Shown: positions 16,534 through 25,759, numbered from the stretch's first letter. The stretch is 64,000 nucleotides of DNA from an uncultured bacterium (GCA_905215385.1 CAJMPY010000015.1:1-64000); one strand, 5' to 3'. The notes: generated by a model from the letters alone, not told the origin. Translations and numbers: made by a program.

Positions 16534-18171
16534 ATGGCAAAGAACATTACGTTCAACACCGATGCCCGCGCTAAGCTCGCCAAGGGTGTCAACACTCTGG
16601 CCGACGCCGTTACCGTCACCATGGGCCCCAAGGGTCGCTACGTTGCTCTGCAGCGCACGTTTGGTGCCCCGACCATCACCAACGACGGCGTTTCCGTCGC
16701 CAAGGAGATTGAGCTCGAGGACAACATCGAGAACATGGGCGCTCAGCTGGTGAAGGAGGTCGCCACCAAGACCAACGACACCGTGGGTGACGGCACCACC
16801 ACCGCAACCCTGCTCGCTCAGGCTATCGTCAACGACGGTCTGCGCAACGTCGCCGCCGGCGCCAACCCGCTGGCCATCCGTCGCGGCATCGACAAGGCCG
16901 TAAACGCCGCCGTCGCCGAGATGAAGAAGCAGGCCAAGCCGGTCGAGACCAAGGAGCAGATCGCTTCCGTCGGCACCATCTCCGCTGGTGACCCCGAGGT
17001 CGGCGAGAAGATCGCCGAGGCCATGGAGGTCGTGGGCAAGGACGGCGTTATCACCGTCGAGGATTCCCAGACGTTCGACATCACCATCGACACCGTCGAG
17101 GGCATGCAGTTCGACAAGGGCTATGTCTCCGCTTACTTCGTCACGGACAACGACCGCATGGAGGCCGTGATGAAGGATCCGTACATCCTCATCACCGACC
17201 AGAAGATTTCCAGCGTTCAGGACATCATGCCTGTTCTCGAGGCTGTCCAGCGCGCCGGCCGTGGCCTGCTCATCATCGCTGAGGACATCGACGGCGAGGC
17301 TCTGCCGACCCTGGTCCTCAACAAGATCCGTGGCGCTCTCAACGTCTGCGCCGTCAAGGCCCCGGGCTACGGCGATCGCCGCAAGCGCATCCTGGAGGAC
17401 ATCGCCGTCCTCACCGGTGGCCAGGCCGCTCTGGACGAGCTGGGCGTGAAGGTCGCTGACATCACCGCCGATATGCTCGGTACTGCTAAGTCCGTCACCA
17501 TCTCCAAGGACAACACCGTCGTCGTCGGCGGCGCTGGCTCCAAGGAGGCCATCGACGCCCGCATCGCTCAGATTAAGGGCGAGATGGAGAACACCACCTC
17601 TGACTTCGACCGTGAGAAGCTCCAGGAGCGCCTGGCCAAGCTCTCCGGTGGCGTTGCCGTCATCAAGGTCGGCGCTGCTACCGAGTCCGAGCTCAAGGAG
17701 ATCAAGCACCGCGTCGAGGATGCCCTGCAGGCTACCCGCGCTGCTGTCGAGGAGGGCATCGTCGCCGGCGGTGGCGTCGCCTTCATGGACGCTGCTCCTG
17801 CGCTCGATGCTGTCGAGATCGACGACCCCGAGGAGAAGATCGGCGTCGACATCGTCAAGAAGGCTCTGACCGCTCCGGTTGCTACCATCGCCAAGAACGC
17901 TGGCTTTGAGGGCGCTGTCGTGGTCGACAAGGTTGCCGAGCTGCCCGCCGGCCAGGGTCTCAACTCTGCCAACGGCGAGTGGGGCGACATGATTGAGATG
18001 GGCGTCCTCGACCCCGTCAAGGTCAGCCGCGTCACCCTGCAGAACGCTGCTTCTGTCGCCAGCCTGATCCTCATCACCGAGGCTACCGTCTCCGATGTGC
18101 CCAAGAACACTCAGCTTGAGGACGCTATCGCTGCTGCTACCGCTGGTCAGCAGGGCGGCGGTATGTACTAA
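16534..18171 (+). CDS. groEL: Chaperonin GroEL
   Basis: 545 aa, standard size. ATP-dependent folding chamber, a double ring of 14 subunits. Seen: TMGPKGRYVALQ, the nucleotide-binding GDGTTTATLLAQ, the apical-domain YVSAYFVTDNDRMEA and the equatorial VEEGIVAGGGVAFMDA. The C-terminus ends QQGGGMY, a shortened form of the usual Gly-Gly-Met tail. Codon use is strongly biased, as expected of a highly expressed gene; this also leaves long open frames on the opposite strand that are not genes. Confidence 0.98.
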   Translation: MAKNITFNTDARAKLAKGVNTLADAVTVTMGPKGRYVALQRTFGAPTITNDGVSVAKEIELEDNIENMGAQLVKEVATKTNDTVGDGTTTATLLAQAIVNDGLRNVAAGANPLAIRRGIDKAVNAAVAEMKKQAKPVETKEQIASVGTISAGDPEVGEKIAEAMEVVGKDGVITVEDSQTFDITIDTVEGMQFDKGYVSAYFVTDNDRMEAVMKDPYILITDQKISSVQDIMPVLEAVQRAGRGLLIIAEDIDGEALPTLVLNKIRGALNVCAVKAPGYGDRRKRILEDIAVLTGGQAALDELGVKVADITADMLGTAKSVTISKDNTVVVGGAGSKEAIDARIAQIKGEMENTTSDFDREKLQERLAKLSGGVAVIKVGAATESELKEIKHRVEDALQATRAAVEEGIVAGGGVAFMDAAPALDAVEIDDPEEKIGVDIVKKALTAPVATIAKNAGFEGAVVVDKVAELPAGQGLNSANGEWGDMIEMGVLDPVKVSRVTLQNAASVASLILITEATVSDVPKNTQLEDAIAAATAGQQGGGMY

Positions 18172-18249
18172 GGCCGACAAGGTCTAGAACTCCCACCGGG
18201 AATCCGGGGGCGTGACGGGGCTTCTCTCCGGAACGTCCTCGGTTAGATT

Positions 18250-18298
18250 GGGACCCCTTGTCCTGCTCCTTTGGAGCCGCGGACAAGGGGCCCTTTTT
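18250..18298 (+). terminator. Terminator of the groESL operon
   Basis: CCCCTTGTCC at 18254-18263 pairs with GGACAAGGGG at 18281-18290, extended by GGG/CCC outside, then TTTTT at 18294-18298. Confidence 0.9.
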
Positions 18299-18389
18299 GT
18301 GCCAAGGTTTTTACAAGATGGTTTTAGGATTCAAGAAAAAGAGAGAATGTAGATGAAGGGGTATTTCCTTCGTCTCTAGTGCCGAACGA

Positions 18390-18686
18390 TTATTTTTTGG
18401 GAATCTTCGAGACTGCACTAAAGACCACAGCACCTAATGCGAGAACTGCGCTGCCTGCCGCGGCCCCCGTTTTCTTTATTCCGTCGACCCTGTCGGCATG
18501 TTTTGCTTCGCAGCGTGCGCAGAGCTTCTTCGAGGGGTCGTCAAGAAATGTATAGCAGCCTTTCGACCTGCATACTGCTGCAAGTTCTGTCCCGCATTGG
18601 GGGCAATAGTTCATTGCAGCCTTGAACAGAGTCTTCTCCTTGTGAGCGGCACATTCGCCGTTAGGGCATCCTTTAACCGAGCTCAT
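18390..18686 (-). CDS. Small zinc-ribbon protein with a C-terminal hydrophobic helix
   Basis: 98 aa, family not recognised. Eight or nine cysteines in CxxC-like pairs (CPNGEC near residue 7, YCPQCG near 28, CRSKGC near 39, LCARCE near 56) suggest two zinc ribbons. A Gly/Ala-rich hydrophobic helix at about residues 71-92 could insert in the membrane. Its start overlaps the end of the upstream gene by 14 nt, so the two form one transcription unit. AT-richer than core genes. Function unknown. Confidence 0.65.
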   Translation of the reverse strand: MSSVKGCPNGECAAHKEKTLFKAAMNYCPQCGTELAAVCRSKGCYTFLDDPSKKLCARCEAKHADRVDGIKKTGAAAGSAVLALGAVVFSAVSKIPKK

Positions 18687-19740
18687 CTACGGTCTCCTTT
18701 TCGTCATTAATTGCCTCGAGATAGAAGGTTTTTTCGGGGGCGGCGAGCGCTTTACTGAGTTCTGACACATCGAGCTGTAAAGCGGCCCTCGAACGCCAAA
18801 CGCCATGGTCGGTGCCGTCATCCGAGGCGTCAAATTCAGCAAGTAGACCGGCGCGCGATCCGACCGTCTGCTCGATAAGGCATGAGTAGGCTTCGAGGGC
18901 GGCTGCCATAGCCTTAACTTCGCCTTGCTCACAATAAATAGCCGCACGAGCGATTGAGGCTTGATGTAACGCAGGGAAGCATCGGTTAACTGCAGCCATT
19001 TTCTCGTCGATTAGTTCCGCGCGTTTACCTTTCGCTTTCTGGTATTCTCCATTGGAGAGGTATTCGATGTTTTCTTGAAGCTCAAGGTTGAGTTGGGCCG
19101 AGGCGTCTGAAAGCGCTCGGAGAGCTTGGGCTACCAGCAGCTTTCGCATTCCCGTATCGGAAACATCTCTTGCCTCGAGGTAGAGGGCCATGCCGCTGCG
19201 AAATAGACCGATTCGATCGTTTTGTTGACTCCGGAGGACTTCCTTGGCCCTTCCGTCGATTACCGTGATTTGTTCCGCAATTCCATCGAGCTGCTGCTGC
19301 AAGGCTTTCATCTGTATTGTGTTTGCTGCCTGCACGGGATCGATTCCTTGGGAGAACTCTTCTTTCTTAATAGGGAGCTTTTTGCCGAATTTTCCATCTG
19401 CTTGTTTCAACTGGGCAAAGGTATTGCCCAGCTTGTCTGTGGTCAGCTTAATGTCGCCACGGTCAATCGCTTGAAGTGTATCGTCCGAGGCGTCGACGAC
19501 CAGGCGAAAACCCTTTTCAGTCGCTTTGGTTAGCTGGGCAATATCCGGCGTCTGTCGTTCCATGGCTTTAATGACGTCCGTAATGATGTCATCTGCTTCG
19601 TTACAGCTTTTCTTTATTGCGGCGCTCAGCAGGGCAAGTGGCGAGCGGTCGACTGAATCCGTAATCGCTTGCGACTCTGACTTTGCCAAGGAATCATCTG
19701 AACTCACGGTTGTACCCTCTCTAACTATAGATTTACTCAT
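18673..19740 (-). CDS. Hypothetical helical protein
   Basis: 355 aa, no recognised family and no membrane segment. It is rich in Ala, Gln, Lys and Glu and probably mostly alpha-helical. The stretch NTIQMKALQQQLDGIAEQIT and the residues around 180-260 look like coiled coil. An N-terminal Ser/Asp-rich region of about 30 residues looks disordered. No clear ribosome site precedes ATG 19740, so the start is tentative. Cotranscribed with the overlapping zinc-ribbon gene. Lower GC and unusual codon choice relative to groEL suggest an acquired pair. Confidence 0.6.
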   Translation of the reverse strand: MSKSIVREGTTVSSDDSLAKSESQAITDSVDRSPLALLSAAIKKSCNEADDIITDVIKAMERQTPDIAQLTKATEKGFRLVVDASDDTLQAIDRGDIKLTTDKLGNTFAQLKQADGKFGKKLPIKKEEFSQGIDPVQAANTIQMKALQQQLDGIAEQITVIDGRAKEVLRSQQNDRIGLFRSGMALYLEARDVSDTGMRKLLVAQALRALSDASAQLNLELQENIEYLSNGEYQKAKGKRAELIDEKMAAVNRCFPALHQASIARAAIYCEQGEVKAMAAALEAYSCLIEQTVGSRAGLLAEFDASDDGTDHGVWRSRAALQLDVSELSKALAAPEKTFYLEAINDEKETVDELG

Positions 19741-19869
19741 TATAGATTGGTATTTTGTGGTGTTGCCTAGCTAGCGGATTGATGTTCCTGTCGTACCCCA
19801 TTCTATTACCTCACCATAAATTACCCTTGGCATACTTGCGCGAAAACCTGCCCGTGCTACACTTTCAAT

Positions 19870-20056
19870 TGCTGTTTCAGGGCGGGGTGAAATTCCCCAC
19901 TGGCGGTAAATCGGGCGGTGTCAAAGGGGCGCCGTGGCGCAGGCGAGATGCCTGCGGCCGAGCCGATGAGTCCGCGACCCGAGCGTGTGTTGGTTCGCAT
20001 GCCGGCTGAACTGGTGAGATCCCAGTACCAACGGTTAGAGTCCGGATGAAAGAGGC
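19870..20056 (+). promoter_or_regulatory. FMN riboswitch (RFN element)
   Basis: All conserved blocks are present in order: TTTCAGGGCGGGGTGAAA, TTCCCCACTGGCGGTAA, GCCGATGAGTCCGCGACCC, GTGAGATCCCAGTACCAACG and GTTAGAGTCCGGATGAAAGA. The variable arm (about 19920-19960) is longer than minimal. The element ends only about 12 nt before the RibU start codon and no separate terminator hairpin is obvious, so control probably acts by hiding the ribosome site when FMN is bound (inference). Confidence 0.96.
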
Positions 20057-20066
20057 AGGTGATCTT

Positions 20067-20657
20067 ATGTCTGAACAGTCGCAGCATATCCATTTTGAGA
20101 ACACGAATAGGTGGAGCACCAAACAGCTCGTTACCATGGCGCTGATGTGCGCCTTGGGCGCCCTGTTTATGTATGTGCAGCTGCCCATCCTTCCTTCGGC
20201 GCCGTTTTTGACGTATGACCCGTCGCTGGTGCCGGCGATGGTGTGTGGATTTGCGTATGGCCCTGGCGCCGGCACTGCTGTTGCCGCTATGGCGATTGTT
20301 ATCCATGCGCTTACCACGGGCGATTGGGTCGGCGCACTTATGAACCTGGTGGCTACGCTGGGCTACATTCTGCCCGCGGCTATCGTGTACCAGAAGATGC
20401 ATACCTATAAGGGTGCCGTGATTGGCCTAGTGTTCGGTGTCATTGCCGCTACGGCGCTGTCTATGGTCGCTAACCTTACCATTGGCGTATGGTTCTGGTA
20501 TGGCTCGGTCGATGTGATCGCCCCGCTCATGATTCCTGCCGTGCTGCCGTTCAACCTTATCAAGACCGTGCTTAACTCGGTATTGACGCTTGCAGTGTAC
20601 AAGGCGGTCTCCAACCTCATCACGCCTAAAAAGGACCAGGTCAAAGGCCGCGCATGA
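20067..20657 (+). CDS. ECF transporter S component for riboflavin (RibU-like)
   Basis: 196 aa from ATG 20067; ATG 20046 lies inside the riboswitch and is rejected. Six hydrophobic segments; the first has the S-component form TKQLVTMALMCALGALFMYV. S components bind the vitamin and dock on an EcfA-A'-T module. Riboflavin specificity is inferred from the FMN riboswitch directly upstream. Its stop overlaps the start of the ATPase gene (ATGA), so the operon is translationally coupled. Confidence 0.9.
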   Translation: MSEQSQHIHFENTNRWSTKQLVTMALMCALGALFMYVQLPILPSAPFLTYDPSLVPAMVCGFAYGPGAGTAVAAMAIVIHALTTGDWVGALMNLVATLGYILPAAIVYQKMHTYKGAVIGLVFGVIAATALSMVANLTIGVWFWYGSVDVIAPLMIPAVLPFNLIKTVLNSVLTLAVYKAVSNLITPKKDQVKGRA

Positions 20658-22558
20658 TTGAGTGTCGGGGCGTTTCCTTTAGCTATGACGGTGCCGTGTC
20701 GGCACTCGACGGTGTCGATCTGAACATCGAGGACGGGGAGTTTTTCTGCATCCTCGGTGGCAATGGGTCGGGCAAGTCGACGTTTGCCAAGCATCTGAAT
20801 GCGCTGTTGCAGCCCGATGCGGGCACGGTACGCATCAACGGCATGGATGCGTCCGACCCCGAGCTGGTCTACGACATTCGTTCGACCGCGGGCATGGTAT
20901 TCCAGAATCCCGACGACCAGCTGGTGGCAACGCTTGTCGAAGATGACGTTGCGTTCGGTCCCGAAAACCTTGGCGTGCCATCGGCGCAAATTGCGCAGCG
21001 CGTACGCGAGGCGCTGAAGGGCGTGGGCCTGGTGGGCTTTGAGCGCCACGAGACCCATGCGCTCTCGGGTGGCCAAAAGCAACGCGTGGCGCTTGCTGGC
21101 GTGCTTGCCATGGAACCGCGCGTGCTCATCTTGGATGAGGCTTCCTCGATGCTCGATCCGCGTGGACGCAAGGGCCTCATGAAGGCTTGCCGCGCGTTGC
21201 ATGATCGTGGCATGACCATCGTGATGATTACGCACTTTATGGAAGAGGCCGCCGAGGCCGATCGTGTCGCGGTGTTTCGGGCGGGGCGCGTTGCCATGCT
21301 CGGTACGCCCGAGGAAATCTTGACACGGGCGGACGAACTTGCGCAGTTCAACTTGGATATGCCGGCGTCGTGCTGCTTGGGCACGGCGCTTCGTGCGAAG
21401 GGCGTGCCCGTTCATGCGCAGGTGCGCGAGGTGGATATGGTCGCCGAGATTGCGCAGACATATGCCGACCGGAGTGGGGAAGACACCGCAGGGCGGCCTT
21501 CTGCATCCGATTCTCGTGTGCTCGACAACGCCTCCTCTGCAACCGACGGGACAGCCGCGTCGGAGCCCGTCATCGAGATTTCGCACCTCTCGCATAGTTA
21601 CTCGCTGAGCGCCCGCGAGCGCCGCCGCTGGCATAAGCGCTCGGCCGTTGCGGGCAAATCGAGCAAACAGGCTCTCTGGGGAAACGACCCCAGCAGCCCG
21701 TGGGCGCTGCGCGATGTATCGCTGACGGTGTGTCGCGGCGAGTTCCTGGGCTTGGCAGGTCATACCGGTTCGGGTAAGTCGACGCTGGTCCAGCATCTCA
21801 ACGGTTTGATTCGCCCCCAGGAGGGATCCGTTCGCGCGCTGGGGCTCGATCTGTCAAACAAGAAAGACGCCGCCGCGGTTAAGGCCAAGGTCGGCGTGGT
21901 GTTTCAATATCCCGAGCGTCAGCTGTTTGCCGAAACCGTGACGCAGGACGTGGCGTTTGGCCCGCACAACCTTGGCTTGCCGCAAGATGAAGTCGACCGT
22001 CGCGTCGAGTCGTCGCTCTCGCGCGTGGGCCTCGACCTTTCCACGGTCGGCGACAAGAGTCCCTTTGAGCTTTCGGGCGGTCAGCAACGGCGCGTGGCAT
22101 TCGCCGGTGTGCTCGCCATGGAGCCCGAAGTCCTGGTGCTCGATGAACCCATGGCGGGGCTCGATCCGGCTGCGCGCAGGGATTTCCTTGAGCTTATCGA
22201 TCGACTTCACCGCGATGGCCTGACCGTTGTCATGGTTTCGCATAGTATGGATGACCTGGCCAACTGCTGCGACCGCATCGTCGTGATGAACGAAGGCGCG
22301 GTGTTTGCCGAGGGAACCCCCGCGCAGGTGTTTGCACATGCCGATGAGCTCAAGTCGATCGGCTTGGGCGTTCCCGCCGCCCAGCGCATGGCGTTGGCGC
22401 TCGCGGAAGCGGGCGTGCCGCTGCGTTGCGGCGGGCTCTATACGGTTGAGTCGCTGGCCGATGAGCTGGCAGATTTGCTGATCGGTCGCTCAGACGGTCC
22501 TTCTAACGTCGCGGACATTGCTAAATCCAAGACGGTCGCGCGAGAGGAGGGCTGCTAA
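20654..22558 (+). CDS. Fused ECF transporter ATPases (EcfA1-EcfA2)
   Basis: 634 aa with two complete ABC ATPase domains. Domain 1 (about 1-250): Walker A GGNGSGKST, signature LSGGQKQR, Walker B LILDEASSMLDP. Domain 2 (about 305-560): Walker A GHTGSGKST, signature LSGGQQRR, Walker B LVLDEPMAGLDP. A linker of about 60 variable residues joins them. They would power the ECF transporter as an in-cis heterodimer. Overlaps RibU by 4 nt and EcfT by 1 nt. Fusion of the two ATPases is seen in part of the ECF family. Confidence 0.93.
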   Translation: MIECRGVSFSYDGAVSALDGVDLNIEDGEFFCILGGNGSGKSTFAKHLNALLQPDAGTVRINGMDASDPELVYDIRSTAGMVFQNPDDQLVATLVEDDVAFGPENLGVPSAQIAQRVREALKGVGLVGFERHETHALSGGQKQRVALAGVLAMEPRVLILDEASSMLDPRGRKGLMKACRALHDRGMTIVMITHFMEEAAEADRVAVFRAGRVAMLGTPEEILTRADELAQFNLDMPASCCLGTALRAKGVPVHAQVREVDMVAEIAQTYADRSGEDTAGRPSASDSRVLDNASSATDGTAASEPVIEISHLSHSYSLSARERRRWHKRSAVAGKSSKQALWGNDPSSPWALRDVSLTVCRGEFLGLAGHTGSGKSTLVQHLNGLIRPQEGSVRALGLDLSNKKDAAAVKAKVGVVFQYPERQLFAETVTQDVAFGPHNLGLPQDEVDRRVESSLSRVGLDLSTVGDKSPFELSGGQQRRVAFAGVLAMEPEVLVLDEPMAGLDPAARRDFLELIDRLHRDGLTVVMVSHSMDDLANCCDRIVVMNEGAVFAEGTPAQVFAHADELKSIGLGVPAAQRMALALAEAGVPLRCGGLYTVESLADELADLLIGRSDGPSNVADIAKSKTVAREEGC

Positions 22559-23358
22559 TGGAGGCGTTTTCGTTTGGCAGCTACTATCCCGGCGATAGTG
22601 CAATCCACCGCCTGGACCCGCGAACTAAGTTGCTCTTGGGCTTTGTGTTTCTGATCACGACGCTCACGGTTGGCAGCTTCCGCGGACTGGTCCCGGTCGC
22701 AATCTTCGTTGTTCTGATCTATACCGTGTCTCGGGTGCCGGTTCGTCGCGTTCTGTCGTCGATGGCGCCGCTGCTGGCAATCGTCGTCGTGGTCGCGGTG
22801 CTCAACTTGTTTACCGATCAGAGTGGGCGCATCCTGTGGCAGCTCGGCTTTCTGCGGATAAGCGAGGGCTCGCTGCATTCCGCCGCTTTTATGACCTGCC
22901 GTCTGACCTTGATGATGGCCGGTATGAGCGCTATTACGCTCACCACACCGACGCTCGACCTCACCGCGGGCTTTGAGCGTCTGCTCGCACCGTTTGCGCG
23001 TGTGGGACTTCCTGCGCACGAGCTCGGCATGATCATGGGCATCGCGTTGCGCTTTATGCCGCAGTTCGCCACCGAGATGAAGCAGACGGCGGACGCGCAG
23101 GCAAGCCGCGGTGCACGCGTAACGGGTGGCCCGCTCGGCGGCGTGCGTATGCTCGGCAGTGTGGCGATTCCACTGTTCACGGGCGTGTTCCGTCATGCCG
23201 AGACGCTGTCTGCCGCCATGGATGCACGCTGCTATCACGGCGAGCAGGGCCGCACGCGTCTGCATGCGCTTGCATTTCGCCGCGGGGATGCGCTGGCTGC
23301 GGTGGTGACGATGCTGCTGTTTGCGTGTGTCATCGTCGTCAACCTTCAACTTGTTTAG
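22558..23358 (+). CDS. ECF transporter transmembrane component (EcfT)
   Basis: 266 aa. Membrane segments at about 25-60, 62-85, 105-130 and 240-262. Cytoplasmic coupling helices carry the Ala-Arg-Gly-type motifs QASRGARVTGG and AMDARCYHG, which contact the two ATPases. ATG overlaps the ATPase stop (TAATG). With RibU and the fused ATPase this makes a complete transporter behind one FMN riboswitch. Confidence 0.93.
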   Translation: MEAFSFGSYYPGDSAIHRLDPRTKLLLGFVFLITTLTVGSFRGLVPVAIFVVLIYTVSRVPVRRVLSSMAPLLAIVVVVAVLNLFTDQSGRILWQLGFLRISEGSLHSAAFMTCRLTLMMAGMSAITLTTPTLDLTAGFERLLAPFARVGLPAHELGMIMGIALRFMPQFATEMKQTADAQASRGARVTGGPLGGVRMLGSVAIPLFTGVFRHAETLSAAMDARCYHGEQGRTRLHALAFRRGDALAAVVTMLLFACVIVVNLQLV

Positions 23359-23388
23359 GCGCGATTCGAGCGCAAGAAAGGGGTCCCT

Positions 23389-23835
23389 ATGACCGACAAC
23401 GACCGCACAGCTCAGCTTGAGCGCGCCTGCTCGTATCTCAGGCGCATTCCGGCGTGGTATCTGGCCACGACCGATGTGGCCGACGGGCATCAGCCTCGCG
23501 TGAGGCCGTTTTCGTTTGCCATGGTCGATGAAGGTAAGCTGTGGTTTTGCACGTCGCGCGACAAGGATGTGTGGGCGGAGCTGAGTGCGAATCCCAAGTT
23601 TGAGCTCTCGGGCTGGAAGCCGGGGGAATGCTGGATCGTATTGACCGGCGAAGCCGCACTTGAGGACGACGCAGTTGCGAGCGACAAGGTGCGTCAAGCG
23701 GGTTTTAAGCACATGGTGGGCATCGGCGAGGAACACGAGAGTGCCAACGACGGCCGCCTTGCTTTCTTTTCGGTCCGCAACATTGCCGCGCGCTTCTGTG
23801 ATATCGACGGCAGCGAGGAGCGCCTGGAGCTCTAG
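23389..23835 (+). CDS. Pyridoxamine 5'-phosphate oxidase-fold flavin protein (copy 1)
   Basis: 148 aa, small split-barrel FMN-binding family. IPAWYLATTD, then PRVRPFSFAMVDEGKLWFCT with the Arg-Pro-Phe strand that normally contacts FMN. Substrate unknown; not a true PdxH. It sits 30 bp after EcfT and is probably cotranscribed under the FMN riboswitch, so a flavin user next to a flavin importer. Closely similar to the next gene. AAAGGGG site before the ATG. Confidence 0.85.
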   Translation: MTDNDRTAQLERACSYLRRIPAWYLATTDVADGHQPRVRPFSFAMVDEGKLWFCTSRDKDVWAELSANPKFELSGWKPGECWIVLTGEAALEDDAVASDKVRQAGFKHMVGIGEEHESANDGRLAFFSVRNIAARFCDIDGSEERLEL

Positions 23836-23886
23836 CGCGTCTCAAATTAACTACCCGTTCCGAATTAGCTAGCGCCAGGAGGACAC

Positions 23887-24297
23887 ATGGACGGATTGAA
23901 TACGGTTTTGGAGTATCTGACGTCGGTGCCGGCGTGGTATCTGGCGACGAGCGTGGACGGGCAGCCACATGTGCGTCCGTTCTCGTTTGCACAGATTCAG
24001 GATGGCAAGCTGTGGTTTGTGACAGCGCGCACTAAAGATGTGTGGCAGGAGCTGCTGCAAAACCAGCGCTTTGAGGCCACGAGTTGGTGGCCGGGCCATG
24101 GCTGGCTCATCTTGCGCGGGCGCGCTGGCTTGGATGACCGGGCTTTAGACGAAATGCGCGAAGCCGGGTGGAAGCATCTAGAGCGCCTGGGCGAGCACTA
24201 TGAGGGGCCTAACGACCCCACGCTCGTCTTCTTTAGCGTCGAGGATCCCGAGGCTTTTATCTGCAATCACGACGAATGGGTGCCGGTCGAGCTCTAG
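23887..24297 (+). CDS. Pyridoxamine 5'-phosphate oxidase-fold flavin protein (copy 2)
   Basis: 136 aa, a paralogue of the preceding gene: VPAWYLATSVDGQPHVRPFS, DGKLWFVTARTKDVWQELLQ, and a similar C-terminus (FFSVEDPEAFICNHDEWVPV). The two copies align over their whole length with the same motif spacing, so they arose by tandem duplication and have since diverged. AGGAGG precedes the ATG. Substrate unknown. Confidence 0.85.
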   Translation: MDGLNTVLEYLTSVPAWYLATSVDGQPHVRPFSFAQIQDGKLWFVTARTKDVWQELLQNQRFEATSWWPGHGWLILRGRAGLDDRALDEMREAGWKHLERLGEHYEGPNDPTLVFFSVEDPEAFICNHDEWVPVEL

Positions 24298-24337
24298 CCA
24301 GCTGGCTCATCCTAACAACTTGGTTTTCGCATGGGCA

Positions 24338-24395
24338 GGCCCCGTATTGCCCGGCGCCGTTAGGAGCGTCGGTCAATACGGGGCCCGCTCTATTT
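24338..24395 (+). terminator. Hairpin after the flavin operon
   Basis: GGCCCCGTATTG at 24338-24349 pairs perfectly with CAATACGGGGCC at 24374-24385. The 24-nt loop can itself pair. The T-tract after it is poor (CGCTCTATTTG). Confidence 0.6.
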
Positions 24396-24433
24396 GTCAA
24401 TTCCTTCAAGCGAATGTGTCGGGAATGTTTCAA

Positions 24434-24447
24434 TGCATGAATATGCA
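24434..24447. promoter_or_regulatory. ARG-box-like operator before argC
   Basis: TGCATGAATATGCA is a perfect palindrome except for its centre and fits the ArgR/AhrC half-site pattern TGNAT-WWWW-ATNCA. Weaker relatives lie at 24464-24478 and 24517-24530. Arginine-dependent repression of argCJBD by an ArgR protein encoded elsewhere is inferred. Confidence 0.5.
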
Positions 24448-24554
24448 AGCCATTTACGTGTTAATGCATCTTTTGGTGCTAAAGTTTCAACCCACTTCAT
24501 AACGACCGCTGCGAAATGCGCATCGGTGCATAAATCGCAGACAAGGAGTCTGAT

Positions 24555-25625
24555 ATGTCTTTAAAGGTTGGAGTCGTCGGTGCGGCTGGATATGCCGGAG
24601 CCGAGCTCATTCGCCTCGTGCTCGGTCATCCCGAGTTTGAACTTGTTGCCATTACGTCCAACGCCGATGCCGGCCAGCCGCTGTCCGCGGTGTATCCGAG
24701 CTTCGCTGGCGTGAGCGATCTGGTTTTCACCACGCATGACGCCCCCGAGCTCAAGAGCTGCGATGCGGTCTTTTTGGCCGTGCCGCACACGGCTGCCATG
24801 GCACAGGTGCCCGCGCTGCTTGCATCGGGCGTCTCCTGCTTTGATCTTTCGGCCGACTACCGTCTGAACGACGCGTCCGTTTTTGAGGCTTGGTATGCCG
24901 CCGAGCATACGAGCCCCGAGCTGCTCAAGACCCGTGCCTTCGGTCTGCCCGAGCTGTTCTGCCAGGACTTGGAGACCGCCGCATCCGACCATGCCGACGG
25001 CAAATCCGTGCTGGTCGCCTGCGCCGGTTGCTATCCCACCGCAACGAGCCTTGCCGCCGCGCCCGCCGTGCGCGCGGGCTGGGTGGCCGAGAACGGCCCC
25101 GTGATTGTCGATGCCATTAGCGGCGTGACGGGCGCCGGTAAGTCCTGCAACGCCCGCACCCATTTTTGCAGCGCCGACGAGAACTTGGAGGCCTACGGCG
25201 TGGGCAAGCATCGCCACACGCCCGAGATTGAGCAAATCCTTGGCCTGACCGATCGCGTCGTCTTTACCCCGCACCTGGCACCGCTCAAGCGCGGTCTGCT
25301 CTCCACGGTGACGCTGCCGCTCACGCCGCAGGCTCTCGATACCTTGACCCTTGAGGACGTTGTCGACCATTACAAGCAGTTCTACGCCGGTCGCACCTTT
25401 GTGCGCGTGCTCGATGCCGGCCAGCAGCCCAAGACGGCTTCGGTCGTCGGCACCAACGCTGCCCAGATTGGCCTCGCGCTCAACAAGCGCGCGGGCGTGC
25501 TGGTGGCGACGGGTGCTATCGACAATTTGTGCAAGGGCGCTGCGGGCCAAGCAGTCCAGTGCGCCAATATCGTCTTTGGCTTTGACGAGCGACGAGGCTT
25601 GCCCACAGTGGCGTGCCCGGTGTAG
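24555..25625 (+). CDS. argC: N-acetyl-gamma-glutamyl-phosphate reductase
   Basis: 356 aa. Third step of arginine/ornithine synthesis: NADPH-dependent reduction of N-acetylglutamyl phosphate to the semialdehyde. The Rossmann start is KVGVVGAAGYAGAELIRLV. The catalytic Cys is in VACAGCYPTATSLA and the substrate His in KHRHTPEIEQ. An AAGGAG site lies 6 nt before the ATG. First gene of argC-J-B-D. The opposite strand carries a long open frame that is a codon-bias shadow. Confidence 0.97.
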   Translation: MSLKVGVVGAAGYAGAELIRLVLGHPEFELVAITSNADAGQPLSAVYPSFAGVSDLVFTTHDAPELKSCDAVFLAVPHTAAMAQVPALLASGVSCFDLSADYRLNDASVFEAWYAAEHTSPELLKTRAFGLPELFCQDLETAASDHADGKSVLVACAGCYPTATSLAAAPAVRAGWVAENGPVIVDAISGVTGAGKSCNARTHFCSADENLEAYGVGKHRHTPEIEQILGLTDRVVFTPHLAPLKRGLLSTVTLPLTPQALDTLTLEDVVDHYKQFYAGRTFVRVLDAGQQPKTASVVGTNAAQIGLALNKRAGVLVATGAIDNLCKGAAGQAVQCANIVFGFDERRGLPTVACPV

Positions 25626-25759
25626 CACATTCGATTGTTAACGATTTGGTAGTCGGGCATCGAATGGGGCGCCACTCTTAAGCTGGTCTCATGATCACGA
25701 CTGGCATGGCGCACCAACCGATGTCCGTTTTTTGTTTGACATAAGGAGTCATAAAGACG

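Noticed and set aside
16525..18180. Long open frame (551 codons) antisense to groEL
   Set aside because: Produced by the strong codon bias of groEL; the translation is low-complexity, rich in Asp, Gly, Leu and Val, and has no family features.
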